A stretch of 64,000 bases of DNA from Thermatribacter sp048814795 (GTDB taxonomy: Bacteria; Atribacterota; Atribacteria; Atribacterales; Thermatribacteraceae), in NCBI GenBank assembly GCA_048814795.1, contig CP184673.1, forward strand, positions 558,001 through 622,000, given 5' to 3'. The notes under the pieces were generated by a model. That model was not told where the DNA came from and ran no database searches. It saw nothing but the letters and a program-made list of their open reading frames with translations. Position numbers and translations under genes: made by a program. Shown piece by piece: positions 42,321 through 49,685 of this stretch. Within the stretch, counting starts at the first letter, position 1. Each line of letters starts with the position of its first letter.

Positions 42321-42959
42321 ATGAATACTTTTGGGTATTTGTTGCTTATAGGTTTTCTGTTGCTGGGTGCTATTGTCTGGAGTGTAAGACGTCGAGGCAA
42401 GGAAGTAGACGTAGCTGAGTTCTGGGCAGAAAAAGAAAAAGAATTTGGCGAAAAAAGGATTCTTTCTTCGTTTGCGCGCTATTTAGGAGGTCATCCCCGT
42501 TTTGAAACCAAAACGGAGGGCCTCCTTTATTTAATGTCCAGGAGTCTCTGGTTTGAAAACTTTGAGAAAGGGCCCAATATCTTCGGTATTGCTCCCCCTT
42601 TTGAAAAGGTGATTTTTCGAATTCCCCTCAATTCTATAACTGCAGTTGAAGCAGTTCCGGAAAAAGAATTATTTCGTAGAGATAAAAGCCTCCTTTTTCT
42701 CAATCGAAGGCGTATTAACCAGAAACCCGAATACCTTCTGGTGCGTTACCAGGACGAATGGCAGAGAGAACGAGAGATTTACTTTGACAGCATGGTGGAA
42801 ATAGGTGCTTGGCAAAAAAACATTGTTGAAGCCCGGAAGAATATGCCCCCGGAAGCTCTGGAAAATAAGCCGGAGGAAGTGGGAGTCTGTCCTAATTGCG
42901 GTAAGAAAGTGTCTCCGGATTTTAAACTCTGTCCTTATTGCGGTTGTAAGCTTTCTTGA
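42321..42959 (+). CDS. Membrane-anchored protein with C-terminal zinc ribbon
   Basis: 212 residues. One transmembrane helix at residues 4-22, then a soluble domain of unknown fold (about 30-170) with alternating hydrophobic and charged stretches that could be a PH-like domain, and a C-terminal double zinc knuckle CPNCGKK...CPYCGCK. Starts 9 nt after the FmdB-like gene. No family recognised beyond the zinc ribbon. Confidence 0.7.
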   Translation: MNTFGYLLLIGFLLLGAIVWSVRRRGKEVDVAEFWAEKEKEFGEKRILSSFARYLGGHPRFETKTEGLLYLMSRSLWFENFEKGPNIFGIAPPFEKVIFRIPLNSITAVEAVPEKELFRRDKSLLFLNRRRINQKPEYLLVRYQDEWQREREIYFDSMVEIGAWQKNIVEARKNMPPEALENKPEEVGVCPNCGKKVSPDFKLCPYCGCKLS

Positions 42960-42961
42960 AG

Positions 42962-43894
42962 ATGGTTGCTTTGGAGAGTGGCGTCAAGGTTGGTCATTAT
43001 CAGCATCGTAGTGCCCCGACCGGTTGTACAGTTTTTCTTTTTTCGGAACCCAACCGTGCAGTAGCCTCTGTTCTGGGAAGAGCTCCTGGTGAAAGAGAAG
43101 TTTCGGTGCTGCACTCCGGTAATCTGGTGGAAAGTGTTGATGCTATATTTTTTTCCGGGGGTAGCGCTTTTGGCCTCTGTGTTGGAGAAGGAGTGGTTTC
43201 TTTCCTTAGAGAGCGAGGAAAGGGTTTTCTCACTAAAGCTGGTCCAGTTCCCATTGTTTCTGGGGCAGTTATTTATGATCTTGAGGTTTCAGAAGGAGTA
43301 GTTCCCACTGCGGAGTGGGGATACCTGGCTGCTCAAAAAGCTTCTTTCCCTCCCCAGGAGGGTAGTGTGGGGGCTGGTGCCGGAGCTACGGTCGGTAAGG
43401 CTCTGGGTATGAGTTACGCTATGAAGGGTGGTTTTGGCTGGTCAAGGGTTAAGGCAGGGGAGGGGTATGTTGATAGTTTTGTGGTTTGTAATGCTCTTGG
43501 TGACGTATATGACCCCTTTGAGGGAAGGCTTTTAGCCGGGGTGCGTGGTTTAAGTGGGAAGCCGGTAGGCTTTTTTGGTGCTTCAGGTGATTTTTCAAGT
43601 TCGCCCTTCAACACCACTTTACTTTTACTTTTTTTCTCTTTTGAACTTTCCCGGGAGGAACTGGAGGCTCTCTCCAAAGTGGTTCACTCAGCCCTTGCCC
43701 TCTGTGTGCGTCCTCTGGCTACTCTTTATGACGGTGACCTGGTCTTTCTGGTGGCTGGCAAGGGAGGTAAAAAAGCGGGTTATCTTGAAATCGTGAGGGC
43801 TATTTATGAGAGTGTGGGCAAAGCTACGGTTAACGCTGTATGTAGGGCCCAAGGAATTCGAGGTATACCTGCATACAGTGATATAATGTTTTAA
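42962..43894 (+). CDS. P1 (S58, DmpA/BapA)-type aminopeptidase
   Basis: 310 residues from ATG 42962; TTG 42956 overlapping the previous stop is possible, and the ribosome site is weak. SGVKVGHYQHRSAPTGCTVF, FSGGSAFGLCVGEGVVSFL, and VGAGAGATVGKALG are family blocks. SPFNTTLLLL holds the self-processing site just before the nucleophile Thr/Ser, and RPLATLYDGDLVFLVA is the C-terminal block. Hydrolyses N-terminal residues of short or beta-peptides after self-cleavage. Cytoplasmic. Confidence 0.87.
   Translation: MVALESGVKVGHYQHRSAPTGCTVFLFSEPNRAVASVLGRAPGEREVSVLHSGNLVESVDAIFFSGGSAFGLCVGEGVVSFLRERGKGFLTKAGPVPIVSGAVIYDLEVSEGVVPTAEWGYLAAQKASFPPQEGSVGAGAGATVGKALGMSYAMKGGFGWSRVKAGEGYVDSFVVCNALGDVYDPFEGRLLAGVRGLSGKPVGFFGASGDFSSSPFNTTLLLLFFSFELSREELEALSKVVHSALALCVRPLATLYDGDLVFLVAGKGGKKAGYLEIVRAIYESVGKATVNAVCRAQGIRGIPAYSDIMF
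43879..43887 (+). promoter_or_regulatory. Extended -10 promoter for panT-coaX
   Basis: TGATATAAT matches the extended -10 consensus TGNTATAAT. It lies in the last codons of the peptidase gene; the start would be near 43894. A bulged hairpin CGCCG-A-CC...GG-CGGCG (43903-43923) follows in the leader, directly before GGAGG. Confidence 0.55.
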
Positions 43895-43939
43895 ACAAAA
43901 AACGCCGACCCTCAGTGGCGGCGATGGAGGTGATTTTTT

Positions 43940-44476
43940 ATGTCCCGTCCGGTATCCAGGAGAACTGGAGCGGGAGTTAATTCCAGGTTGCCTCTGCGCA
44001 AGGTTCTCTTGGCTGGCATCCTGGGAGCCATTTCGGCTATTCTGGGTTTGACTCCCCTGGGCCTGATTCCCGTTCCCAACCTTTCTGGTTATGCAACAGT
44101 AATGCATATTCCGGCGATCATTGGAGGCCTTCTGGGTGGTCCTCTGGTAGGAGCTATGGTGGGGTTGGTCCTGGGTTTTTTTACGATGCACCTTTTTCTG
44201 GGCAATCTGGTAGCCTGCTTTGTTCCCCGTTTGTTGATTGGAGTGGTTGCCTACTACGTTTTTACGTTGCTGGGTAGAAACAGATATGCTATTCTGGTAG
44301 CAGCTCTGGCTGGTACTTTTACCAACACGGCTGGTGTTCTGGGGTTGATGGTGCTGATGAAGTACTTTACCTGGCAGCAAGTTTTACCCGTTTTTGCTCT
44401 GAATGGCTCTTTAGAGCTCTTGATTTCAGCAGTAATTGTTTACCCGATAGTGCGTGTTTTGCAGAAGGTGGTTTGA
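43940..44476 (+). CDS. panT: ECF transporter S component, probable pantothenate type
   Basis: 178 residues, six hydrophobic helices after a basic N terminus. The TPLGLIPVPNLSGYATVMHIPAIIGGLLGGPLVG stretch and a following long hydrophobic segment are typical of PanT-like S components. It is followed by a type III pantothenate kinase gene after 6 nt, which is the main reason for assigning pantothenate as substrate. No energising ATPases are nearby, so a shared ECF module is expected. Confidence 0.8.
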   Translation: MSRPVSRRTGAGVNSRLPLRKVLLAGILGAISAILGLTPLGLIPVPNLSGYATVMHIPAIIGGLLGGPLVGAMVGLVLGFFTMHLFLGNLVACFVPRLLIGVVAYYVFTLLGRNRYAILVAALAGTFTNTAGVLGLMVLMKYFTWQQVLPVFALNGSLELLISAVIVYPIVRVLQKVV

Positions 44477-44482
44477 TTTCTT

Positions 44483-45244
44483 ATGCTCCTTTGTATCGAC
44501 GTGGGTAACACACATACCAACTTCGGGGTTTTCAAAAAGGGAAGGCTTCTGTGCTCTTTTCGGGTTTCCACTTCTATTCGGAGAACCGAGGACGAGTGGT
44601 ATCTTCTCTTTTTGAACCTTTTAAGTAGTAGTGGAGTGAAATTGAGTGAGGTCAAGCGGGTGGCTGTTTCCTGTGTGGTGCCCCCGGTTCTGAATACTCT
44701 GGATTTGCTTTTTGACAAAAGGAGTGGGTTGGTGGTTTTAAAAGTTGGCCCGGGAATCAAGACGGGTCTGGCTATAAAAGCTGAAGCACGAGAAGTGGGT
44801 GCAGACAGGGTGGTTAACGCTGTGGCTGCTTCTCACCTTTATGGTGGAGACTTAATTGTGATCGATTTCGGGACGGCTACCACTTTCTGTGCGATAACCA
44901 GAAAAAAGGAGTATCTGGGTGGAGCTATAGCACCGGGAATCGGCATGGCCTGCGAAGCCCTTTACGAAAAAACGGCCAAGCTTCCCAAGGTAGACATCGA
45001 AGTTCCCGAACATTGCATTGGCAGAAATACTGTTGAGGCGATGCACGCGGGGATATTTTTCGGTTACATTGGTCTGAGCAGAGAAATCGTCCAGCGCATG
45101 AAGGAAGAATTTTCGCAAGAAGCCCAGGTGATAGCCACTGGTGGTTGGGGTATTTTTTTGCATCGTTACTGCGACTTTGTGGATATTTTTAATCCGGTAT
45201 TGACCCTTGAGGGGTTGAGGATTATCGATGAACTCAATGCTTGA
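44483..45244 (+). CDS. coaX: Type III pantothenate kinase
   Basis: 253 residues. LLCIDVGNTHTNFGVF is the ATP/phosphate 1 motif; GADRVVNAVAA and IVIDFGTATTFCAI are the pantothenate and phosphate 2 motifs; GGAIAPGIGMACEAL and ATGGWG complete the ASKHA fold. It carries out the first step of coenzyme A synthesis and needs a monovalent cation. Start at ATG 44483 after panT; the end overlaps the bactofilin gene. Confidence 0.95.
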   Translation: MLLCIDVGNTHTNFGVFKKGRLLCSFRVSTSIRRTEDEWYLLFLNLLSSSGVKLSEVKRVAVSCVVPPVLNTLDLLFDKRSGLVVLKVGPGIKTGLAIKAEAREVGADRVVNAVAASHLYGGDLIVIDFGTATTFCAITRKKEYLGGAIAPGIGMACEALYEKTAKLPKVDIEVPEHCIGRNTVEAMHAGIFFGYIGLSREIVQRMKEEFSQEAQVIATGGWGIFLHRYCDFVDIFNPVLTLEGLRIIDELNA

Positions 45245-45593
45245 GCATATAAATCCTCGTAAAACGTTACTTTTGGGGGAGAGAAGTGTAGTTAGGGGAG
45301 CGCTGAAGGACAAGGAAGCTGCTCTGATTCATGGCAAAGTGAATGGGGAAGTCAAGTGTAAATCTTTGTTGATTGCCAAGAGTGGTCAGGTTAGGGGTAA
45401 AATAGAGGTCGATTATCTGGAACTCTGGGGAGAAGTAGATGGTAATCTAAAGGTGGGAAAAGCATATTTTTTAAAGGGCAGCATTACCCGAGGTGTGGTG
45501 CTGGCAAGAAGTGCAGGTCTGGTTCCGGGGGCAACCTTAGAGGGTAGTCTGGTGTTTCAGATTGTGGAGGATGAGGAAAAAGATGAAACCTAA
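45228..45593 (+). CDS. Bactofilin-like polymer-forming cytoskeletal protein
   Basis: 121 residues. The middle 90 residues form a right-handed beta-helix with short repeats (GEKS, VRGAL, GKVNGEVKC, SGQVRGKIEV, GEVDGNLKV and so on), with charged tails on both sides, as in bactofilins. They self-assemble into filaments at membranes and guide cell-wall or envelope shape. Starts 17 nt inside the end of coaX; ATG 45237 is an alternative start. Confidence 0.87.
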   Translation: MNSMLEHINPRKTLLLGERSVVRGALKDKEAALIHGKVNGEVKCKSLLIAKSGQVRGKIEVDYLELWGEVDGNLKVGKAYFLKGSITRGVVLARSAGLVPGATLEGSLVFQIVEDEEKDET

Positions 45594-46512
45594 AAGAGTG
45601 GTCAGCATTAGTCTGGGTTCTTCCCGTAGAAATCACCGGGCGGAAGTGGAGCTTTTGGGTCAGAAGGTGATTATAGAGAGAATAGGCGTGGATGGCGATA
45701 AAGAGCGTTTCAAGCAGCTTCTAAGGGAGCTGGATGGGAAAGTAGATGCTTTTGGCCTGGGAGGTGCAGACCTGTATCTTCGGGCTGGGAAATACCGTTA
45801 TCTGGTGAAGGATGTTGCCCGACTGGTGGAAGGAGCTCGCAAAACACCTATTGTCGATGGTGGTGAATTGAAAAGCATCTGGGAGCGTGAAATACCCCTC
45901 CTTTTGCAAAGGGAGGGAGTAGTGGACTGGAAAGGCAAAGTCGCCCTTATCATGAGTGGTATGGACCGCTATGGGCTGGCTGAGGGTTTACACCGTGCAG
46001 GCTGTTCTTTGCTTATTGCCGACATGCCTTTTGCTCTGGGTATTCCGATTGCTCTGCGCAGGTTGTGGACCCTTCGTTTTCTCTCGGTTTTGATGATGCC
46101 GGTTTTGAGGCGCCTACCTATAGATGTTCTTTATCCTACGGGAAAAGAACAGGAAAAGCGCGCTCCTCGTTTCCCCTTCTATTTTGAACGTTCCCACGTT
46201 ATCGGGGGAGATTTTCTTTATATCCGACGTTTTGCTCCTCCTGAGTTACCCGGGAAGATAATCATTACCAACACAGTGACCGCAGAAGACCTCGAGGAGC
46301 TGCGTGATATGGGAGTGCACCTTTTAATAACCACCACTCCCGAAATTCAGGGCAGGTCCTTTGGTACCAACGTTTTACAAGCGGTTTTTGTGGCCTTGCT
46401 GGAACGAAGCCCTGAAGAGATTACCCCCGAAGATTATCTTTCCCTTATGCGCGAGGTGGGATTTAGACCCCGGGTGGTGGTGCTCAACAAAATTGAGAGT
46501 AAGCCTTTTTGA
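45583..46512 (+). CDS. Conserved protein (quinate 5-dehydrogenase-like in some annotations)
   Basis: 309 residues from ATG 45583 (GGAGGATGAGG upstream), overlapping the bactofilin end. RVVSISLGSSRRNHRAEVELLG start, VDAFGLGGADLYL and TPIVDGGELKSIWERE are distinctive. A hydrophobic segment around residues 150-180 is followed by VLYPTGKEQEKRAP and IIITNTVTAEDLEELRDMGVHLLITTTPE. A central nucleotide-like turn is visible but no clean Rossmann GxGxxG. I recognise the family only as conserved; the dehydrogenase name is doubtful. Confidence 0.7.
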   Translation: MKPKRVVSISLGSSRRNHRAEVELLGQKVIIERIGVDGDKERFKQLLRELDGKVDAFGLGGADLYLRAGKYRYLVKDVARLVEGARKTPIVDGGELKSIWEREIPLLLQREGVVDWKGKVALIMSGMDRYGLAEGLHRAGCSLLIADMPFALGIPIALRRLWTLRFLSVLMMPVLRRLPIDVLYPTGKEQEKRAPRFPFYFERSHVIGGDFLYIRRFAPPELPGKIIITNTVTAEDLEELRDMGVHLLITTTPEIQGRSFGTNVLQAVFVALLERSPEEITPEDYLSLMREVGFRPRVVVLNKIESKPF

Positions 46513-46525
46513 GGAGGCGATGGTG

Positions 46526-47812
46526 ATGGAATGGCTTGAACAATGCAGTGAGGAAGATAAAAAACGTTTTGTGGAAGAAACCGTTGAAAAGTATGCCAAA
46601 TTCATTAACCCTGGTCTGGTGCGTCTTTTTAAGTTTGCCAACTTCAACACCGTGGAGTGGAAAGGAAAAGGCGCCAAAGTATGGGATATTTTTGGCAACG
46701 AATATATTGATTGCATAGGTGGGTTTGGAGTTTTCAACGTGGGTCGCAATCACCCCCGAGTGGTCGAGGCTGTTAAAAAACAACTGGATCTTCTTCCTCT
46801 TTCCACCCGTACCCTTTTCAACCGTCAGCAGGCTGATCTCGCTGAGATGCTTGCGCAAATTACTCCGGGAGAGCTTCAGTATTCCTTCTTTTGCAATAGT
46901 GGTGCCGAGGCAGTGGAGGGAGCAATCAAGCTGGCGCGTTTTTACACGGGGCGAAAGAAGCTGGTCTCGACCCTGGGCAGCTTCCATGGCAAAACCATGG
47001 GGGCACTGAGTGTTTCTGGTCGTGAGGTTTACAAAAAACCCTTTGAACCGCTTCTGCCGGAGACTTACCAGGTTCCTTTTGGTGACGTGGAAGCCATGTC
47101 CCGGGTTGTTGACGAACAAACGGCTGCAGTGATTCTTGAGCCTATTCAGGGAGAGGGAGGAATTATTCTCCCCCCACCTGATTACCTTTCTGCAGTACGG
47201 AGAATTTGTGACGCGAAAGGAGCTTTGCTTATTCTGGATGAAGTGCAGACCGGCTTGGGCAGAACAGGTGCCATGTTTGCTTGCGAACATTATGGGGTAG
47301 TTCCAGACATTCTCACCCTTGCTAAAGGTCTGGGAGGAGGCATTCTTCCCCTGGGGGCCTTTATGAGCAATGCCCAGATCTGGTCGGTTTTTGAAGACAA
47401 TCCCTTCGTTCACAGTTCAACTTTGGGTGGCAATCCTTTGAGCTGTGCAGCGGGTATTGAGACGCTTAAAATTTTACAGGAAGAAGAAATTCCTCAAAAA
47501 ACTGCTCAAAAAGGGGATTACCTGCTTTCTGCTCTTCGAAGTTTGGCCAGCCAGTTTGAGACAGTGATTAAGGAAGTACGGGGAAAGGGGTTGCTTATTG
47601 GAGTTGAATTTTTCGACTCCGACGTGGCTTCACTCCTCGCTATGGAAATGGCGCAACGCAAGGTGCTGGTTGCCTATACCCTGAATAATCCCAGGGTTAT
47701 CCGCCTGGAACCGCCTCTGGTAATCGAGCAGGAAGAGCTGGATCTGGTTCTTGGGGCCTTTGAGGACTCGCTGAAAAGTGTTCAGAAAATCCTGGAAGAA
47801 ATAGGGGGGTGA
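46526..47812 (+). CDS. Class III PLP-dependent aminotransferase (putrescine/acetylornithine-type)
   Basis: 428 residues from ATG 46526, 8 nt after GAGGAGG. FCNSGAEAVEGAIKLAR, GSFHGKTMGALS, LEPIQGEGGI, LILDEVQTGLGRTG and LAKGLGGGILPLGA (Schiff-base Lys) are the ordered family motifs. The N-terminal 40 residues with a charged helix resemble putrescine aminotransferases. It transfers an amino group between an omega-amine (or amino acid) and an aldehyde. It is followed by lipid-binding-fold and acyl-ACP-reductase-like genes, overlapping by 4 nt. Confidence 0.93.
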   Translation: MEWLEQCSEEDKKRFVEETVEKYAKFINPGLVRLFKFANFNTVEWKGKGAKVWDIFGNEYIDCIGGFGVFNVGRNHPRVVEAVKKQLDLLPLSTRTLFNRQQADLAEMLAQITPGELQYSFFCNSGAEAVEGAIKLARFYTGRKKLVSTLGSFHGKTMGALSVSGREVYKKPFEPLLPETYQVPFGDVEAMSRVVDEQTAAVILEPIQGEGGIILPPPDYLSAVRRICDAKGALLILDEVQTGLGRTGAMFACEHYGVVPDILTLAKGLGGGILPLGAFMSNAQIWSVFEDNPFVHSSTLGGNPLSCAAGIETLKILQEEEIPQKTAQKGDYLLSALRSLASQFETVIKEVRGKGLLIGVEFFDSDVASLLAMEMAQRKVLVAYTLNNPRVIRLEPPLVIEQEELDLVLGAFEDSLKSVQKILEEIGG

Positions 47813-48255
47813 AGATAGTGGCCAGGGTGTATGGTGAGATAATTATCAAAGGAAAGCCAGAAGATGTTTACCAGAAAGCTAAGGATATTGAGCGGCTGGC
47901 CAGCTTTCTGCCAGACCTTAAAGAAGTTAAGATTTTGAAGCAGGAAGGCAGTGAGGTGGAGAGTTTCTGGAAGGGAGAATTTCAAGGGAGAGAGGTGAAG
48001 TGGACCGAGAAGGATATCTGGGATGATGCGGCCCGGGAATGCCGTTTTTACGCAACAGGTGGCGATTTTAAAAAGTATGAAGGAGTATGGCGTTTTGCAG
48101 AGCAGGGGCAGGAAGAGACCCGAGTAGAGCTTGAAATTGAATATGACCTGGGTCTTCCTCTGGTAGGGGCTTTGATAAGTGCTTTTCTTAAAAAGAAAAT
48201 GCAGGAGAACCTGCAGGCTATGCTGGAGGCTCTCAAAAAATCTTGTGAAAGATAA
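47809..48255 (+). CDS. SRPBCC/START-fold protein (coenzyme Q-binding/polyketide cyclase type)
   Basis: 148 residues, GTG start overlapping the aminotransferase stop. The profile GKPEDVYQKAKDIERLASFLPDLKEVKIL is the start of the helix-grip fold; alternating beta strands follow, and the long C-terminal helix ends MQENLQAMLEALKKSCE. The fold makes a deep hydrophobic cavity for lipids or ring compounds. It could carry a fatty aldehyde between neighbours, but that is inference. Confidence 0.82.
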   Translation: MKIVARVYGEIIIKGKPEDVYQKAKDIERLASFLPDLKEVKILKQEGSEVESFWKGEFQGREVKWTEKDIWDDAARECRFYATGGDFKKYEGVWRFAEQGQEETRVELEIEYDLGLPLVGALISAFLKKKMQENLQAMLEALKKSCER

Positions 48256-48287
48256 GGTCATTCTATTGATATGAGCTGGTGATAAAA

Positions 48288-49367
48288 ATGTCCAAGGACC
48301 GTTTTGCTTTTATCATTCATGCTATGTCTGCTCAGGACATTAAGGACCATTTCAACCCCTTGAAGATTCTTCCCTCCAGAGTGGTGGAGTTTCTGGCTTC
48401 GAGGGTTAAACCTTTCATCTTATCTGAAGTCCGTGGGGTGCGTTCCCAGGCCACCGGTAAGGAAATAGAGGGTTATTTTGTGGGACTGCCCATGACTCCT
48501 CGAGTGCTCCTCGAATATCCTTTCTCTTTTGTGGCTCGTAAAATACGCGAGTGCGGTTTTCTGGCTCAGGAAAAGGGAGCCAAAATAATTGGTTTGGGAG
48601 CTTTCACTTCAGTGGCTGGAGATGGAGGAATAACCGTTAAAAAGGGATTGGATATTGCGGTTACCACTGGTAACAGCTATACAGTAGCTACGGCTATTGA
48701 AGCCCTTAAAATAGCAGCGTCCAAAATGGGCCTTGACCTGGATAAAGAGGAAATTGCTATAGTGGGGGCAACCGGTTCTATCGGAAAAGCCTGTGCTCTC
48801 ATTCTTGCCGAAGAAGGCAAAAAGCTGCGTTTGGTGGGACGAGATGCTGATAAAGTGAGCACTGTCCAGAAAGAAATAGAAGAAAAGCTGGGGGTTAAAG
48901 TTCCTGGTTTTGTAGATGTGGAGGAAGGCATTAAGGGTTCGCGGGCAATTCTCACCGTGACTTCGGCTATTGGGGGCATCATCCGTGCTGATTGGATTGC
49001 TCGGGGAGCAGTGATTTGCGATGTGGCCCGTCCTCGCAACGTGGCCCATGAAGTGGCCAAGCAGAGAAAGGACGTTCTGGTTATCGAAGGTGGAGTGGTG
49101 GATGTTCCCGGAGAGCCCGACTTTGGAATGGATTTTGGTTATCCGCCTGGCAAGGCCTATGCATGTATGGCGGAAACTATGATTTTAACCCTGGAGGGAC
49201 GCTTTGAGGACTATACTCTGGGTAAGGAGGTGGAGGTTGAGAAAGTAAAGGAAATTACCCGTCTTGCTGAGAAACACGGTTTTAAGGTCTCAGGATTGCG
49301 CAGTTTTGGTCGGGAAATAAGTGATCAGGAAATAGACCTGATCAGGAAAGAGGCTTTGAAAAGTTAA
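48288..49367 (+). CDS. Acyl-ACP/acyl-CoA reductase-like dehydrogenase (cyanobacterial AAR homologue, COG5322)
   Basis: 359 residues from ATG 48288. FAFIIHAMSAQDI start, IGLGAFTSVAGD, VTTGNSYTVATA, IAIVGATGSIG (NADPH-binding turn), VIEGGVVDVPG and AYACMAETMILTLEGR match the blocks of cyanobacterial acyl-ACP reductase. The Cys in AYACMAE corresponds to the catalytic thiol that takes the acyl group. The AAR C-terminal YTLGKEVEVEKVKEI also fits. The family reduces acyl-ACP to fatty aldehyde; no aldehyde-deformylating oxygenase is nearby, as expected in an anaerobe. Confidence 0.82.
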   Translation: MSKDRFAFIIHAMSAQDIKDHFNPLKILPSRVVEFLASRVKPFILSEVRGVRSQATGKEIEGYFVGLPMTPRVLLEYPFSFVARKIRECGFLAQEKGAKIIGLGAFTSVAGDGGITVKKGLDIAVTTGNSYTVATAIEALKIAASKMGLDLDKEEIAIVGATGSIGKACALILAEEGKKLRLVGRDADKVSTVQKEIEEKLGVKVPGFVDVEEGIKGSRAILTVTSAIGGIIRADWIARGAVICDVARPRNVAHEVAKQRKDVLVIEGGVVDVPGEPDFGMDFGYPPGKAYACMAETMILTLEGRFEDYTLGKEVEVEKVKEITRLAEKHGFKVSGLRSFGREISDQEIDLIRKEALKS

Positions 49368-49385
49368 CTTTGGAGGAGGGTAAAG

Positions 49386-49670
49386 ATGGGCACTTTTTTA
49401 AGGATCGTGGGTATCATAGTCATGATTTTTGGGATAGCAGTGGCGGTTTTTTCGGTACTGGGTCTGGGGAGTTTTATGCAATTTTTCCAGTCTTCTTCCT
49501 CGGAATTTACTCCTTTCGAGGGGGAGGAATTTCCTCCTATGCAGGAAATGAGGCCCTGGATGGGAGGGGCGGTAGGTGCTGCCCTGGCTGGCTTTGGTGT
49601 TTTTGTGGGGGGTGCAGCGCTTTTTTGCCTGGGGAGTATATACAACGAAGTCAGAAAAATGCGTGGATAG
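49386..49670 (+). CDS. Small two-helix membrane protein
   Basis: 94 residues with two transmembrane helices (about residues 4-28 and 58-85) and an acidic, Ser/Pro-rich loop of about 25 residues between them. ATG 49386 has GGAGGG upstream. It lies 18 nt after the reductase and 16 nt before the flavoprotein gene. No family recognised. Confidence 0.6.
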   Translation: MGTFLRIVGIIVMIFGIAVAVFSVLGLGSFMQFFQSSSSEFTPFEGEEFPPMQEMRPWMGGAVGAALAGFGVFVGGAALFCLGSIYNEVRKMRG

Positions 49671-49685
49671 AAAGGAGTGAAAAGG

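Noticed and set aside
43903..43923. Minus-strand terminator
   Set aside because: On the minus strand the hairpin is followed by a T run, but no minus-strand gene ends there; read as a leader hairpin instead.
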